Position numbers and translations under genes: made by a program
In this document: piece by piece, positions 1 through 7,046 of the stretch
Numbering within the stretch: position 1 is the stretch's first letter
Layout of the letters: the number at the start of each line of letters is the position of its first letter
The notes under the pieces: model-generated
The model's database searches: none
Told to the model about the DNA's origin: nothing
Seen by the model: only the letters and a program-made list of their open reading frames with translations
Assembly: GCA_937871685.1 (NCBI GenBank)
Contig: CALMOL010000407.1
Location: 10,358 to 24,628 of the forward strand
Direction of reading: 5' to 3'
DNA: 14,271 bases
DNA from: an uncultured Verrucomicrobiota bacterium
GTDB lineage: Bacteria; Verrucomicrobiota; Verrucomicrobiia; Chthoniobacterales; SZAS-18

Positions 1-440
1 CCTACAAGGAGGACGACCAATGACGGCAGGGGAGTTTGGTGGCGGCGCGGTGAATCGAGTAAGAGCAGCGGGGGCGCGGGGACGACGGACAGCGATCCAG
101 CGGCGGGAGGCGGGAGGCGGATGATGGCATGATGGAAGCCAAGCATGAGGGTGGGAGTCCTCGTATGGAAAGGAGGGCATGGGGCGCGGAGACAAAGTTC
201 CATTCCATTTGGGCGGCAGGGCCAGCCGATGCCAGGAAGTGCCGAATTGCGGCGGAAGAAGGTTTTGGTCGCAGCATCGAGGGGCGGTGTTGTCCTGCCG
301 TTGGGTGGGGGAGATTGACGGGAGGCGTCCGCGCCGCATCTTCCGCATCGCGAATTTCTGGTTCCAAATCACGGAACGATGGATTCGCCGCTTTCCCCCA
401 TTTGCCGGTCCCTCGTCCCGGCCGCGGCCAAGTTTTTCGT
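1..440. other. Leading 440 bp without a supportable gene
   Basis: I see no convincing gene here. The glcD reading frame stays open upstream to position 129, but that extension is rich in Arg, Gly, Ala and Cys and shows no family motif, so it looks non-coding. A strong Shine-Dalgarno match (AAGGAGG at 6-12) precedes an ATG at 20-22, giving a 34-codon frame that ends at 122-124. Its low-complexity product (Gly/Arg/Ala) does not look like a protein. On the minus strand, frames with ATGs near 131-145 run toward the left edge, but their products are Pro/Ser-rich and unrecognised. I found no convincing -35/-10 promoter before glcD. Confidence 0.5.
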
Positions 441-1922
441 ATGAACGCCTCTGCCCTTGTCTCCGAATTGCGCGCCCTCGTCGGCGAGCGCGGCGTGGTC
501 GTCGATCCCGACGCGCTCATGACCTACAACGCCGACGGCTGCGTGATGGATACGCACGCGCCGGACGTGGTCGTGCTCCCCACCACCACCGAGCAGATCG
601 TGGCCGTGGTGAAGCTCGCGGCGAAGCACGGCATCCCGCTCCTCGCCCGCGGCGCGGGCACGGGTCTCTCCGGCGGCGCCACGCCGGTGCGCGGCGGCAT
701 CGTGCTCGTCACTTCGCGGATGGAAAAGGTGCTGGAGATTGACCGGCGCAACAACCGCGCGCGCGTCCAGCCGGGCATTATCAACTTCGAGCTCACCGCC
801 ATCCTCAAGGCGCAGGGCTACCATTTCGCCGCCGATCCCTCCTCGCAGAAGGCCTGCACCGTCGGCGGCAACATCGCCAACAACTCCGGCGGCCCGCACT
901 GCATCAAATATGGCATCACCGGCTCGCACGTCCTCGGCGTGCAGATGGTGCTCGCGGACGGCTCCATTTTCTGGACCAACGACGGCACGCCCGAGCTTCC
1001 CGGCTACGACCTCACCGGCATCACCGTCGGCTCCGAAGGAACCTTCTGCGTGATGACCGAGTGCTGGATCAAGATCCTGCCGCTGCCCGAGGCCACGCGC
1101 GTGGTGATGGCGCTCTTCACCGACATCCTGCCGGCCGCCGAGACCGTGAGCCAGGTGATCGCCGGCGGCTTCCTGCCGGCCGCGCTCGAGGTGATGGACG
1201 GCGGCGCGCTCAAGGCCGTCAACGACGCCTACAAGATGGGCATCCCGCCCGAGGCCGACGCCGCGCTCATCATCGAGGTGGATGGCGTCGAGGATGGCCT
1301 GGATGACTTGCTCGCCGAGATCATCGCCATCGCGAAGGAAAAGGGCGCCATCGAGGTGCGCCCCGCCAAGACCCCCGAAGAACAGGTGAAGGTGTGGGCC
1401 GCGCGCAAGAACGCCTTCGGCGCGATGGGCCGTCTCGCCCCGACCTACCATCTCGTGGACACCGTGGTGCCGCGCACCAAGCTCCCGGCCATCATGCGCG
1501 ACGTGAAGCGCATCGCCAAGGAGACTGGCCTCTCCATCGTCAACGTGTTCCACGCCGGCGACGGCAACCTCCATCCCATCGTCCTCTTCGACCGGACGAA
1601 TGCCGACCAGAGCGAGCGCGCCCACCGCGCCGTGGAGGAGGTGATGCGCCTGTCGCTCGAATACGGCGGCGTGATTTCCGGCGAGCACGGCATCGGCATC
1701 GAGAAGCAGGAGTTCATGTCGCAGCTCTTCACCGAGGCCGACCTCGCCGCGATGGCCGCCGTGCATCGCGCGCTCGATCCCGACGACCTCTTCAACCCCG
1801 GCAAGATGTTCCCGCGCAAGTTCGAGGCGAACGACCTCGCCTCCGAGCGCCGCCGCGTTGCCGAGGCGGGCGCCGGCCTGCCCGCGTTGATGGCCAAGCA
1901 CGGCGACAAGCTGTGGGTGTAG
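441..1922 (+). CDS. glcD: Glycolate oxidase FAD-linked subunit GlcD
   Basis: This is the FAD-linked subunit of glycolate oxidase, which oxidises glycolate to glyoxylate as part of the GlcDEF complex at the inner membrane. The 493-aa protein has the usual family length. An N-terminal PCMH-type FAD-binding domain (about residues 40-220) carries RGAGTGLSGG at 70-79, VGGNIANNSGG at 141-151 and GSEGTF at 197-202. The C-terminal FAD-oxidase domain carries the metal/substrate-site motif HAGDGNLHP at 371-379, SGEHGIG at 413-419 and the terminal FNPGKMFP at 451-458. I chose the ATG at 441 because homology begins right after it and the upstream open frame is non-protein-like. No Shine-Dalgarno is visible. 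It is the first gene of glcDEF. D-lactate dehydrogenase is the closest alternative, but the linked glcE and glcF favour glycolate oxidase. Confidence 0.93.
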   Translation: MNASALVSELRALVGERGVVVDPDALMTYNADGCVMDTHAPDVVVLPTTTEQIVAVVKLAAKHGIPLLARGAGTGLSGGATPVRGGIVLVTSRMEKVLEIDRRNNRARVQPGIINFELTAILKAQGYHFAADPSSQKACTVGGNIANNSGGPHCIKYGITGSHVLGVQMVLADGSIFWTNDGTPELPGYDLTGITVGSEGTFCVMTECWIKILPLPEATRVVMALFTDILPAAETVSQVIAGGFLPAALEVMDGGALKAVNDAYKMGIPPEADAALIIEVDGVEDGLDDLLAEIIAIAKEKGAIEVRPAKTPEEQVKVWAARKNAFGAMGRLAPTYHLVDTVVPRTKLPAIMRDVKRIAKETGLSIVNVFHAGDGNLHPIVLFDRTNADQSERAHRAVEEVMRLSLEYGGVISGEHGIGIEKQEFMSQLFTEADLAAMAAVHRALDPDDLFNPGKMFPRKFEANDLASERRRVAEAGAGLPALMAKHGDKLWV

Positions 1923-1932
1923 CGGGCGAAAG

Positions 1933-2063
1933 CTCGAAGTTCGAAGCTCGAAACAAGCGCCGAAAATGAAAAGCGCCGAAAGCTCCCCGATGCGCGCAGC
2001 CTGCTGCTTTCGGGCCTTCTTCCCTTCGGGCCTTGTTTCGAGTTTCGAGTTTCGAACTTCGAG
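1933..2063. repeat. 131-bp imperfect palindrome between glcD and glcE
   Basis: The spacer after glcD is one long imperfect inverted repeat centred on the 8-bp palindrome TGCGCGCA (1991-1998). The outer left arm (1933-1957) and right arm (2032-2063) are built from CTCGAA[A/G] units. They match almost perfectly, except that the right arm has one extra 7-nt unit. Between arms and centre, paired segments such as GCGCCGAAA (1957-1965, 1973-1981) oppose TTCGGGCC (2009-2016, 2025-2032), again with few mismatches. It lies 11 bp after the glcD stop and 35 bp before the glcE start. As RNA it would fold into a large hairpin inside the operon mRNA. I infer a REP/MITE-like interspersed element; I recall similar TTCGAGTTTCGA runs in Verrucomicrobiota and Planctomycetota spacers. 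Confidence 0.85.
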
Positions 2064-2098
2064 TTTTTCTGTCTCCGCTTCTTCGAGTTTTCCCGCCC

Positions 2099-3385
2099 AT
2101 GTCTGACGCCCTCATCTCTTCCCTTTCCGCCGCCTTGGGGGCCGAGCATTGCGTGGCCGGCGACGGCGATCTTTCTTTCCGAGGCACGCGCCCGGACGCG
2201 GTCGTCTCACCCGGCACCACGGAGGAAACGGCCGACGTCCTCCGCCTCGCCGCCGCGGCCGGCGCGGTGGTCGTCCCGTGGGGCGGAGGAACTCGCCAGC
2301 GCATGGGCGGCCCGCTCTCGCCCGCCGGCCGGCCGGTGCTCGCCTTGCGCACCACGCGCCTGAACCGCGTCCTCGACTACACGCCCGAGGACATGACGAT
2401 CTCCGTCGGCGCGGGCGCGACGATGGCCAAGTTCGCCGCCGCGATCGTGCCGAACGGCCAGATGTTCCCCGTGGACGTCGCGTTGCCCGGCCGCTCCACC
2501 GTCGGTGGCGCGCTCGCCACCGCGGCCGATGGCCCGCGCCGGCTTGGCTACGGGACTTTCCGCGACCTCTTCCTCGGCGTCACCGTCGTGGAGGCTGGCG
2601 GGAGCATCGCCAAGGCCGGCGGCATGACGGTGAAGAACGTGTCGGGCTACGACATGATGAAGCTCCACCTCGGCGGCCTCGGCTCGCTCGGCGTGATCGT
2701 TTCGGCGAACTTCAAGCTGCTGCCCACCCCCCGCGCCGCGGCCACGATTGCCTGCCACTTCGACGCCCTGCCTGGCATCCTCGCGATGCTGGACGCGCTG
2801 CATGCCTCCAAGCTCGTGCCGGCCGCCTGCGAGCTGATCTCCGCCGAGGGTGGCGAGGGCTTCGGCCTCTGCCTGCTCACGGACGGCTTGCCGCAGGCCG
2901 TGGAGCGCCACAAGCGCGACGTGCCCAAGATTGCCACGCAAACCGGCGCGCGCGACTCGCAGATCCTCGAAGGCGAAGAACACGCGGCGCTCTGGGCGCG
3001 CATCAACGACCTCCCGCAGGCCGCCGACCTCGCGCCGGACGAGCTCGTCTTCCGCGCCGCCTGCCTCCCCTCCGAGATGGTTGCCACCGTCGGGAATGTG
3101 CTCGCCGTTGCCAAGGCGAATGGCGCGACCGTCACGTTCAGCGCGCGCGCTTTGAACGGCGTTGGATACTTCCGCCTCCGCGGCGAGCCGGCCACCCTCG
3201 GCCGCGCGTGGAAGTCCCTCGCGGAAACGATGCCGGCCGCCTCCCTGGTCTCGCTCGGCGCCGGTTCGCCCGAGGCCGCGCCCAGCCCTTGGGGCCGCAT
3301 GCCCGGCGGCCTCGACGTGATGCGCCGCCTCAAGCGCGAGTTCGATCCCGCCAACGTCCTCAACCCCGGCCGCTTCCTCGTGTGA
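2099..3385 (+). CDS. glcE: Glycolate oxidase FAD-binding subunit GlcE
   Basis: This is the second FAD-binding subunit of glycolate oxidase, required for activity with GlcD and GlcF. The 428-aa product resembles a shortened GlcD. The PCMH FAD-binding domain has PWGGGTRQRMGGP at 60-72, ALPGRSTVGGALATAADGP at 128-146 and KNVSGYDMMKLHLGGLGSLG at 179-198. The GlcD-type catalytic motif HAGDGNLHP is absent, as expected for GlcE. The C-terminus ends with the family signature FDPANVLNPGRFLV at 415-428. The ATG at 2099 is the first after the palindrome and gives the expected N-terminus. The frame runs open upstream only through the repeat sequence. No Shine-Dalgarno is visible (TTTTCCCGCCC precedes the start). 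The length is slightly above that of typical enterobacterial GlcE. Confidence 0.9.
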   Translation: MSDALISSLSAALGAEHCVAGDGDLSFRGTRPDAVVSPGTTEETADVLRLAAAAGAVVVPWGGGTRQRMGGPLSPAGRPVLALRTTRLNRVLDYTPEDMTISVGAGATMAKFAAAIVPNGQMFPVDVALPGRSTVGGALATAADGPRRLGYGTFRDLFLGVTVVEAGGSIAKAGGMTVKNVSGYDMMKLHLGGLGSLGVIVSANFKLLPTPRAAATIACHFDALPGILAMLDALHASKLVPAACELISAEGGEGFGLCLLTDGLPQAVERHKRDVPKIATQTGARDSQILEGEEHAALWARINDLPQAADLAPDELVFRAACLPSEMVATVGNVLAVAKANGATVTFSARALNGVGYFRLRGEPATLGRAWKSLAETMPAASLVSLGAGSPEAAPSPWGRMPGGLDVMRRLKREFDPANVLNPGRFLV

Positions 3386-3440
3386 GTTGCCGTGAATAAT
3401 CCCGGCCCGCGCCCGCTTTCTCCTGTCGTTTACCTGGCGG

Positions 3441-3457
3441 CCGCGCGCCCCGCGCGG
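3441..3457 (+). promoter_or_regulatory. GC hairpin in the glcE-glcF spacer
   Basis: CCGCGCG, a CCC loop, then CGCGCGG form a perfect 7-bp stem with a 3-nt loop, 23 bp before the glcF ATG. It is followed by TTGTTCACATTTG, only a weak U-rich tract. It could be a partial intrinsic terminator or attenuator, or an mRNA stability or processing site that separates glcF dosage from glcDE. The function is inferred; the structure is visible. Confidence 0.4.
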
Positions 3458-3479
3458 TTGTTCACATTTGATTGATCCC

Positions 3480-4886
3480 ATGTCCGCCGTCGCCCCTTCC
3501 CCCCACGCGCTCGACCACACCCAGCCCTCGATGCCCGAGGCGCGCGGACCGTTCGTGAATTTCTCCGGCCGCGACCAGCCGGAGCCCGCGCTCATCAACA
3601 CCTGCGTCCACTGCGGCCTCTGCCTCTCGACGTGCCCCACCTACCGCGAGACTGGCCTGGAAATGTCGTCGCCGCGCGGCCGCATCTACCTCATGAAGGC
3701 GGTGAGCGACGGCCAGATGTCGATGTCCTCCCCGACCTTCCAGCACCAGATGAGCGAGTGCCTCAACTGCCGCGCCTGCGAGGCCGTGTGCCCCTCTGGC
3801 GTGCAATACGGCGCCATCGTCGAGGCCAGCCGCGCGCAGATCCAGCGCGCCAAGGAAGAGGCCGGCGCCGGCACCGGCCCGATCGAGCGGCAGAAGGGCT
3901 GGGTGCGCCTGATGCGCGCCGCCGTGTTCGGCCGCCTGTTCAAGAGCATGGGCACCTTCCGCGCCTTCTCGGGAATGATGCGCCTCTACCAGCGCGTCGG
4001 CGGCCAAGCCCTGGTGCGCAAGCTGCGCCTCGCCCGCGTCGTCGGCATGGAGGAGGCCGAGGCGATGACGCCGAGCTTCTCGCCGAAGTTCACCGTGCCG
4101 AAGGGCCAGGTGTTCCCCTCCGAGGGGCCGAAGAAGCACACCGTCGCGCTGCTTTCCGGCTGCATCATGAGCACCGCCTTCGCCGAGGTGCACGACGCCA
4201 CCATCCGCGTGCTGCAAAAGAACGGCTGCGAGGTCCACCTGCCCGCCGGCCAGGGCTGCTGCGGCGCGCTCCACACCCATGGCGGCGACCTCGACGGCGG
4301 CCGCGATCTGGCCCGCACCAACGTCCGAGCGTTCGAGGCCGCCGACCTCGCCAAGTTCGACGCCATCGTCGTCAACGCCGCCGGCTGCGGCTCCACGCTC
4401 AAGGAATACGGCCACCTGCTCCACGGCGACGCCGCGTGGGCCGGCCGCGGCGAGGCCTTCGCCAAGAAGATCAAGGACGTGCACGAGTTCCTCGCCGGCA
4501 TCGAGCTGAACCGCGCCGACCTCAAGCCGCTCCCCGTCACGGTCACCTACCAGGAGCCCTGCCACCTCGCGCACGCCCAGCGCATCACCGCCGCGCCGCG
4601 CACCGTCTTGAACGCGATCCCGCAGCTCAAGCTCGTCGAGATGGCCGAAAGCTCCCTCTGCTGCGGTTCCGCCGGCGTGTATAATCTCACCCAGCCCGAG
4701 ATGGCCTCCTCGCTCGGCGCGCGCAAGGTCACGAACGCCCTCGCCACCAACGCCGAGATCATCTGCACCGGCAATCCCGGCTGCGCGCTCCAGCTCCAAA
4801 ACGAGCTCCGCAAGAAGGGCCGCGACGTCCGCGTGAAATACATCGTCGAGCTGCTCGACGCCTCGTATCGCGGCGTGACGGCGTGA
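3480..4886 (+). CDS. glcF: Glycolate oxidase iron-sulfur subunit GlcF
   Basis: This is the iron-sulfur subunit that carries electrons from the GlcD/GlcE flavins toward the quinone pool. The 468-aa product has two N-terminal 4Fe-4S ferredoxin motifs: CVHCGLCLSTCP (Cys42, 45, 48, 52) and CLNCRACEAVCP (Cys94, 97, 100, 104). It also has two cysteine-rich CCG domains. The first contains Cys228, the Cys260-Cys261 pair (GQGCCGALH) and Cys303. The second contains Cys361 (QEPCHLAHAQ), the Cys394-Cys395 pair (SLCCGSAGVYNL) and Cys435. All ligands of a complete GlcF are present. I chose the ATG at 3480; an in-frame TTG at 3468 would add four residues. It is separated from glcE by 94 bp containing a GC hairpin, and is the last of the three glc genes. 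Confidence 0.93.
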   Translation: MSAVAPSPHALDHTQPSMPEARGPFVNFSGRDQPEPALINTCVHCGLCLSTCPTYRETGLEMSSPRGRIYLMKAVSDGQMSMSSPTFQHQMSECLNCRACEAVCPSGVQYGAIVEASRAQIQRAKEEAGAGTGPIERQKGWVRLMRAAVFGRLFKSMGTFRAFSGMMRLYQRVGGQALVRKLRLARVVGMEEAEAMTPSFSPKFTVPKGQVFPSEGPKKHTVALLSGCIMSTAFAEVHDATIRVLQKNGCEVHLPAGQGCCGALHTHGGDLDGGRDLARTNVRAFEAADLAKFDAIVVNAAGCGSTLKEYGHLLHGDAAWAGRGEAFAKKIKDVHEFLAGIELNRADLKPLPVTVTYQEPCHLAHAQRITAAPRTVLNAIPQLKLVEMAESSLCCGSAGVYNLTQPEMASSLGARKVTNALATNAEIICTGNPGCALQLQNELRKKGRDVRVKYIVELLDASYRGVTA

Positions 4887-4935
4887 GCGAAGTGACCGCG
4901 CGTTTTGCGCTTGTGTTCCCGCGGCGCGCCCGGTC

Positions 4936-4939
4936 AGGA
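4936..4939 (+). promoter_or_regulatory. Ribosome-binding site supporting a GTG start
   Basis: AGGA lies 7 nt upstream of the GTG at 4947. This is one of the few Shine-Dalgarno-like sites in the window. It favours that GTG over the TTG at 4905 and the ATG at 4986 as the start of the 132-aa gene. Confidence 0.4.
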
Positions 4940-4946
4940 TCGTCGC

Positions 4947-5345
4947 GTGAACCACATCGTCGAAGCAAGCCTTGGCATCACCCTGATGCGTTTTGACCCC
5001 TATTTGGAAGCCCATGTGCAGTCAGGAGAGCGGAAGTATTCCTATTACTTCCAAGTCCCCGACGACTGGGCGGCGCTGGACCCGGCAGACCTCCGGTCCT
5101 GGGTGCTTCCCGTCGCGAACGCGATCTACCGCGAGCATGGCGCCCGCCTGCGCGAAGCCGAGCCCAACGACCTCAGCTATCTCGCCGTGATCAGCGCGGA
5201 AGCCCGTCTGCTTTCGGAGCAAGAAAGCCAGCCCCGACCCTGGCTTTCCTCGCCGACCCCCGTTTGGGAATCGTCCTGCTGCGCCGTCGTGAAGGCGGAC
5301 GGCGCGCATCAGAAAGTGCCGGCCGACGCGTTTCCGTCCGCTTGA
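4947..5345 (+). CDS. Hypothetical protein, 132 aa
   Basis: I do not recognise this protein. It reads as a small soluble protein with no signal peptide or membrane segment. The N-terminal part (VNHIVEASLGITLMRFDPYL) and middle (KYSYYFQVPDDWAALDPADL, SWVLPVANAIYREHGARLRE) look like a genuine alpha/beta fold with aromatic-rich strands. The last 35 residues (from about PRPWLSSPTPVWESS onward) are Ser/Pro/Cys-rich and less protein-like, so the original stop or frame may have shifted there; this is a suspicion only. The GTG at 4947 is favoured by an upstream AGGA; the ATG at 4986 (MRFDPYLEA) is the alternative. It starts 60 bp after glcF on the same strand and may be read from the glc transcript, though nothing links its function to glycolate. 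Confidence 0.6.
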   Translation: MNHIVEASLGITLMRFDPYLEAHVQSGERKYSYYFQVPDDWAALDPADLRSWVLPVANAIYREHGARLREAEPNDLSYLAVISAEARLLSEQESQPRPWLSSPTPVWESSCCAVVKADGAHQKVPADAFPSA

Positions 5346-5426
5346 CCTGTGGGCTACGGCGCTGCGTGTGTCCGCGGGAATTTCCTTGTAGCGGCCGCGC
5401 GGTGCTCCCATCCTCGGGCTGAGGAT

Positions 5427-6161
5427 ATGAAAAGGTTTTTCCTTCATCTCACGGTCTCGATTGCGGTCGCGGCGCTGCTGGCCGGCGCCCTTGCCGGCTG
5501 GCGCTGGTGGCGGACGCCCGCGCCCGTGGTGCGCCGGCTCGCGCCGCCGGGCGAATTTTACCTGGTGCAATACGTCTCGTGGCGCACGCTGAACGGCGTG
5601 ATCGGCTTCCCGCCCGGCACCCGCGTGAAGCTGCGCGAGGACCGCGGCGAGACTTGGCTCGTCAACGACGGGCGCTACGACGCGGAGATGCGCCCCGCAC
5701 AGTTGACCAACGCCCTCGACGTCGCCGAGGGGGCGTTGCGCGCGGACGAGGCCGCGCAATCCGCGCTGGCGGACTACCAGCAGCGCGAGCGGGAGGCATG
5801 GCAGCGCGCCCACCTGGCCGACGCGAGCCGGCAGGCGGCCGGGGCCAACGCGGCCGATGCCGCCCTCCGCGGCCGCGGCGTCGGCGGCCAGGACACGCGG
5901 CTCCATGAGCGGTCGTCCGCGGTCGCCGGTGGCCGCACCGTCGCGGGCGCCGCCTGGGTTTACCCCACGTTGACGGTCGTGCAGCAGCGGACGGAGGGAG
6001 CTGCCACCGACCTGCGCCTCCGCGTGCCGACCCCCGCGCCGGCGCGCGCGACGGCCTCGACCTCGCTGGCCACCCCCGGCGCAACGCCATCGCGCACCCC
6101 GGCCGCATCCTCCGGCATCGCGCCGCGCTCCACGCCGACGCCTCCTCCGGCCAATCCATGA
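5427..6161 (+). CDS. Membrane-anchored hypothetical protein with SH3-like segment
   Basis: The 244-aa product has one N-terminal hydrophobic helix (about residues 4-25, KRFF then LHLTVSIAVAALLAGALAG), so it is probably anchored in the inner membrane with the rest outside the cytoplasm. Residues 43-100 form a beta-rich stretch with the pattern PPGTRVKL..DRGETWLV.DGRYDAEM.PAQLTNALD, which resembles small SH3-like domains in Verrucomicrobiota proteins (my recollection). Residues 100-140 are Ala/Glu/Gln/Arg-rich and probably helical. From residue 199 the tail is a low-complexity Pro/Thr/Ala/Ser linker. I chose the ATG at 5427 because it opens directly on the positively charged signal-anchor; a GTG at 5349 would add an unconvincing 26 residues. 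GAGGA at 5421-5425 lies unusually close to the ATG. Its stop overlaps the next start (ATGA), implying translational coupling to the glycosylase gene. Function unknown. Confidence 0.75.
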   Translation: MKRFFLHLTVSIAVAALLAGALAGWRWWRTPAPVVRRLAPPGEFYLVQYVSWRTLNGVIGFPPGTRVKLREDRGETWLVNDGRYDAEMRPAQLTNALDVAEGALRADEAAQSALADYQQREREAWQRAHLADASRQAAGANAADAALRGRGVGGQDTRLHERSSAVAGGRTVAGAAWVYPTLTVVQQRTEGAATDLRLRVPTPAPARATASTSLATPGATPSRTPAASSGIAPRSTPTPPPANP

Positions 6162-6823
6162 GCCGGATCGTCCCCGCGGGAAGCGAACTGCGCGCGAGGC
6201 CAAGCAGGATTCGCCCTGATCCCTTGGCGGATCACGTCGCCCGCCTGCTCGCTTGCCGGCGTTGCCCGCGGATGGAGTCCACGCCGGTGAGCGGCGGGCC
6301 GGTTGCCTCGCGCATCCTCCATCTCGGGCAGGCGCCCGGCGACAAGGAGCCGCGCTTCGGCCGGCCCTTCGCGTGGACGGCAGGAAAGACGCTGTTCCGC
6401 TGGTTCTTCGACGCGCTCGGCTGGACGGAGGCCGACTACCGCGCGCGCATCTACATGGCGGCCGTCTGCCGCTGCTTCCCCGGCAAGCGGCCCACCGGCG
6501 GCGACCGCGTGCCCGCGCCGGACGAGGTGGCGAATTGCGCGCCTTGGCTCGACGCCGAGATTCAGTTGCTTCAGCCAACGCTTGTTCTGCCCATCGGCCG
6601 GCTGGCCATCGGGGAGGTCCTGCCCGAGGTCGTGACGAGGCGGCTGGAGGACATCATCGGCCAAGCTTTTCGATCCGAGCGGGCGGGGTGCGCCTTCGAC
6701 GTGATCCCGCTGCCGCATCCGAGCGGTGCCTCGCCCTGGCCGCGGATGGAGCCGGGGCGCACCCTGCTCGGCCGCGCGATGGCCTTGATCGCCCAGCACC
6801 CGGCCGTGCAGGCGGCCGGATAG
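6158..6823 (+). CDS. Uracil-DNA glycosylase family protein (4Fe-4S, family 4-like)
   Basis: This is a predicted base-excision repair enzyme that removes uracil (or another deaminated base) from DNA in the cytoplasm. The 221-aa product has the order of a family 4/5-type UDG. Iron-sulfur cysteines Cys33 and Cys36 (ACRRC) come first, then motif A GQAPGDKE (57-64) followed by GRPFAWTAGK (68-77), then CRCFPGK (104-110) with Cys106 and, 20 residues on, Cys127 as the likely third and fourth ligands. Motif B is HPSGASPW (187-194). The Glu usual in family 4 motif A (GEAPG) is Gln58 here, and motif B has HPSG rather than HPxxL or HPSP. This may therefore be a distinct subgroup with altered base preference; that is inference. 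The start ATG overlaps the upstream stop by 4 bp. It converges with the helicase gene across a palindromic element. Confidence 0.85.
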   Translation: MSRIVPAGSELRARPSRIRPDPLADHVARLLACRRCPRMESTPVSGGPVASRILHLGQAPGDKEPRFGRPFAWTAGKTLFRWFFDALGWTEADYRARIYMAAVCRCFPGKRPTGGDRVPAPDEVANCAPWLDAEIQLLQPTLVLPIGRLAIGEVLPEVVTRRLEDIIGQAFRSERAGCAFDVIPLPHPSGASPWPRMEPGRTLLGRAMALIAQHPAVQAAG

Positions 6824-6829
6824 GGGGCG

Positions 6830-7026
6830 CGCGGTTCCTGCCGGCGCAGCCGGCTGTGGAGTGCGGGAGCTTGCTCCCGCTGTCGTGCCGCTTTGATGGA
6901 AAGCGGACCGCCGAGCGTCGAATCACCGCGTCATCCCTTTGTCGGTGGCCTCGCCCGCATCGCGGCCGGCAGGAAAGCGGGAGCAAGCTCCCGCACTCCA
7001 AAGCGCGTCCCCGCGCAGGAACCGCG
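6830..7026. repeat. 197-bp nested palindromic element between convergent genes
   Basis: Two nested inverted repeats share nearly the same centre (about 6928). The outer pair is CGCGGTTCCTGC (6830-6841) against 7015-7026. The inner pair is 25 bp, perfect (6857-6881 against 6976-7000). Each inner arm is itself a hairpin: GCGGGAGC-TT-GCTCCCGC at 6863-6880 and GCGGGAGC-AA-GCTCCCGC at 6977-6994. A further hairpin, CCGCTTT-GATGG-AAAGCGG, lies at 6888-6906. The element begins 6 bp after the glycosylase stop and ends 20 bp before the helicase stop, so it may end transcription from both sides. The unit (GGAGTGCGGGAGC...) resembles spacer repeats I recall from Opitutaceae-like genomes. I interpret it as a REP/MITE-type interspersed repeat. 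Confidence 0.85.
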
Positions 7027-7046
7027 ACCGCCAGACCGGTGGGTGA

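Noticed and set aside
315..343. TTGACG at 315-320 as a -35 box for glcD
   Set aside because: At 17-bp spacing the -10 position reads ATCTTC, which does not resemble TATAAT.
129..440. N-terminal extension of GlcD by 104 residues from the ATG at 129
   Set aside because: The extension is compositionally odd (Arg/Gly/Cys-rich), has no homology-like features, and GlcD-family sequence begins immediately after the ATG at 441.
369..1901. Long minus-strand open frame opposite glcD
   Set aside because: Its product is His/Gly/Ala-rich without motifs, and the opposite strand carries an intact GlcD; it is an artefact of high GC codon bias.
1933..2063. CRISPR-like array, because short CTCGAA units recur
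   Set aside because: The units are 7 nt, directly adjacent and arranged as an inverted repeat with no spacers; it is a palindrome, not an array.
5022..6578. 518-codon minus-strand frame opposite the hypothetical genes and UDG
   Set aside because: Its product is strongly Arg-rich with low complexity, while the plus strand carries a signal-anchor gene and a UDG with recognisable motifs.
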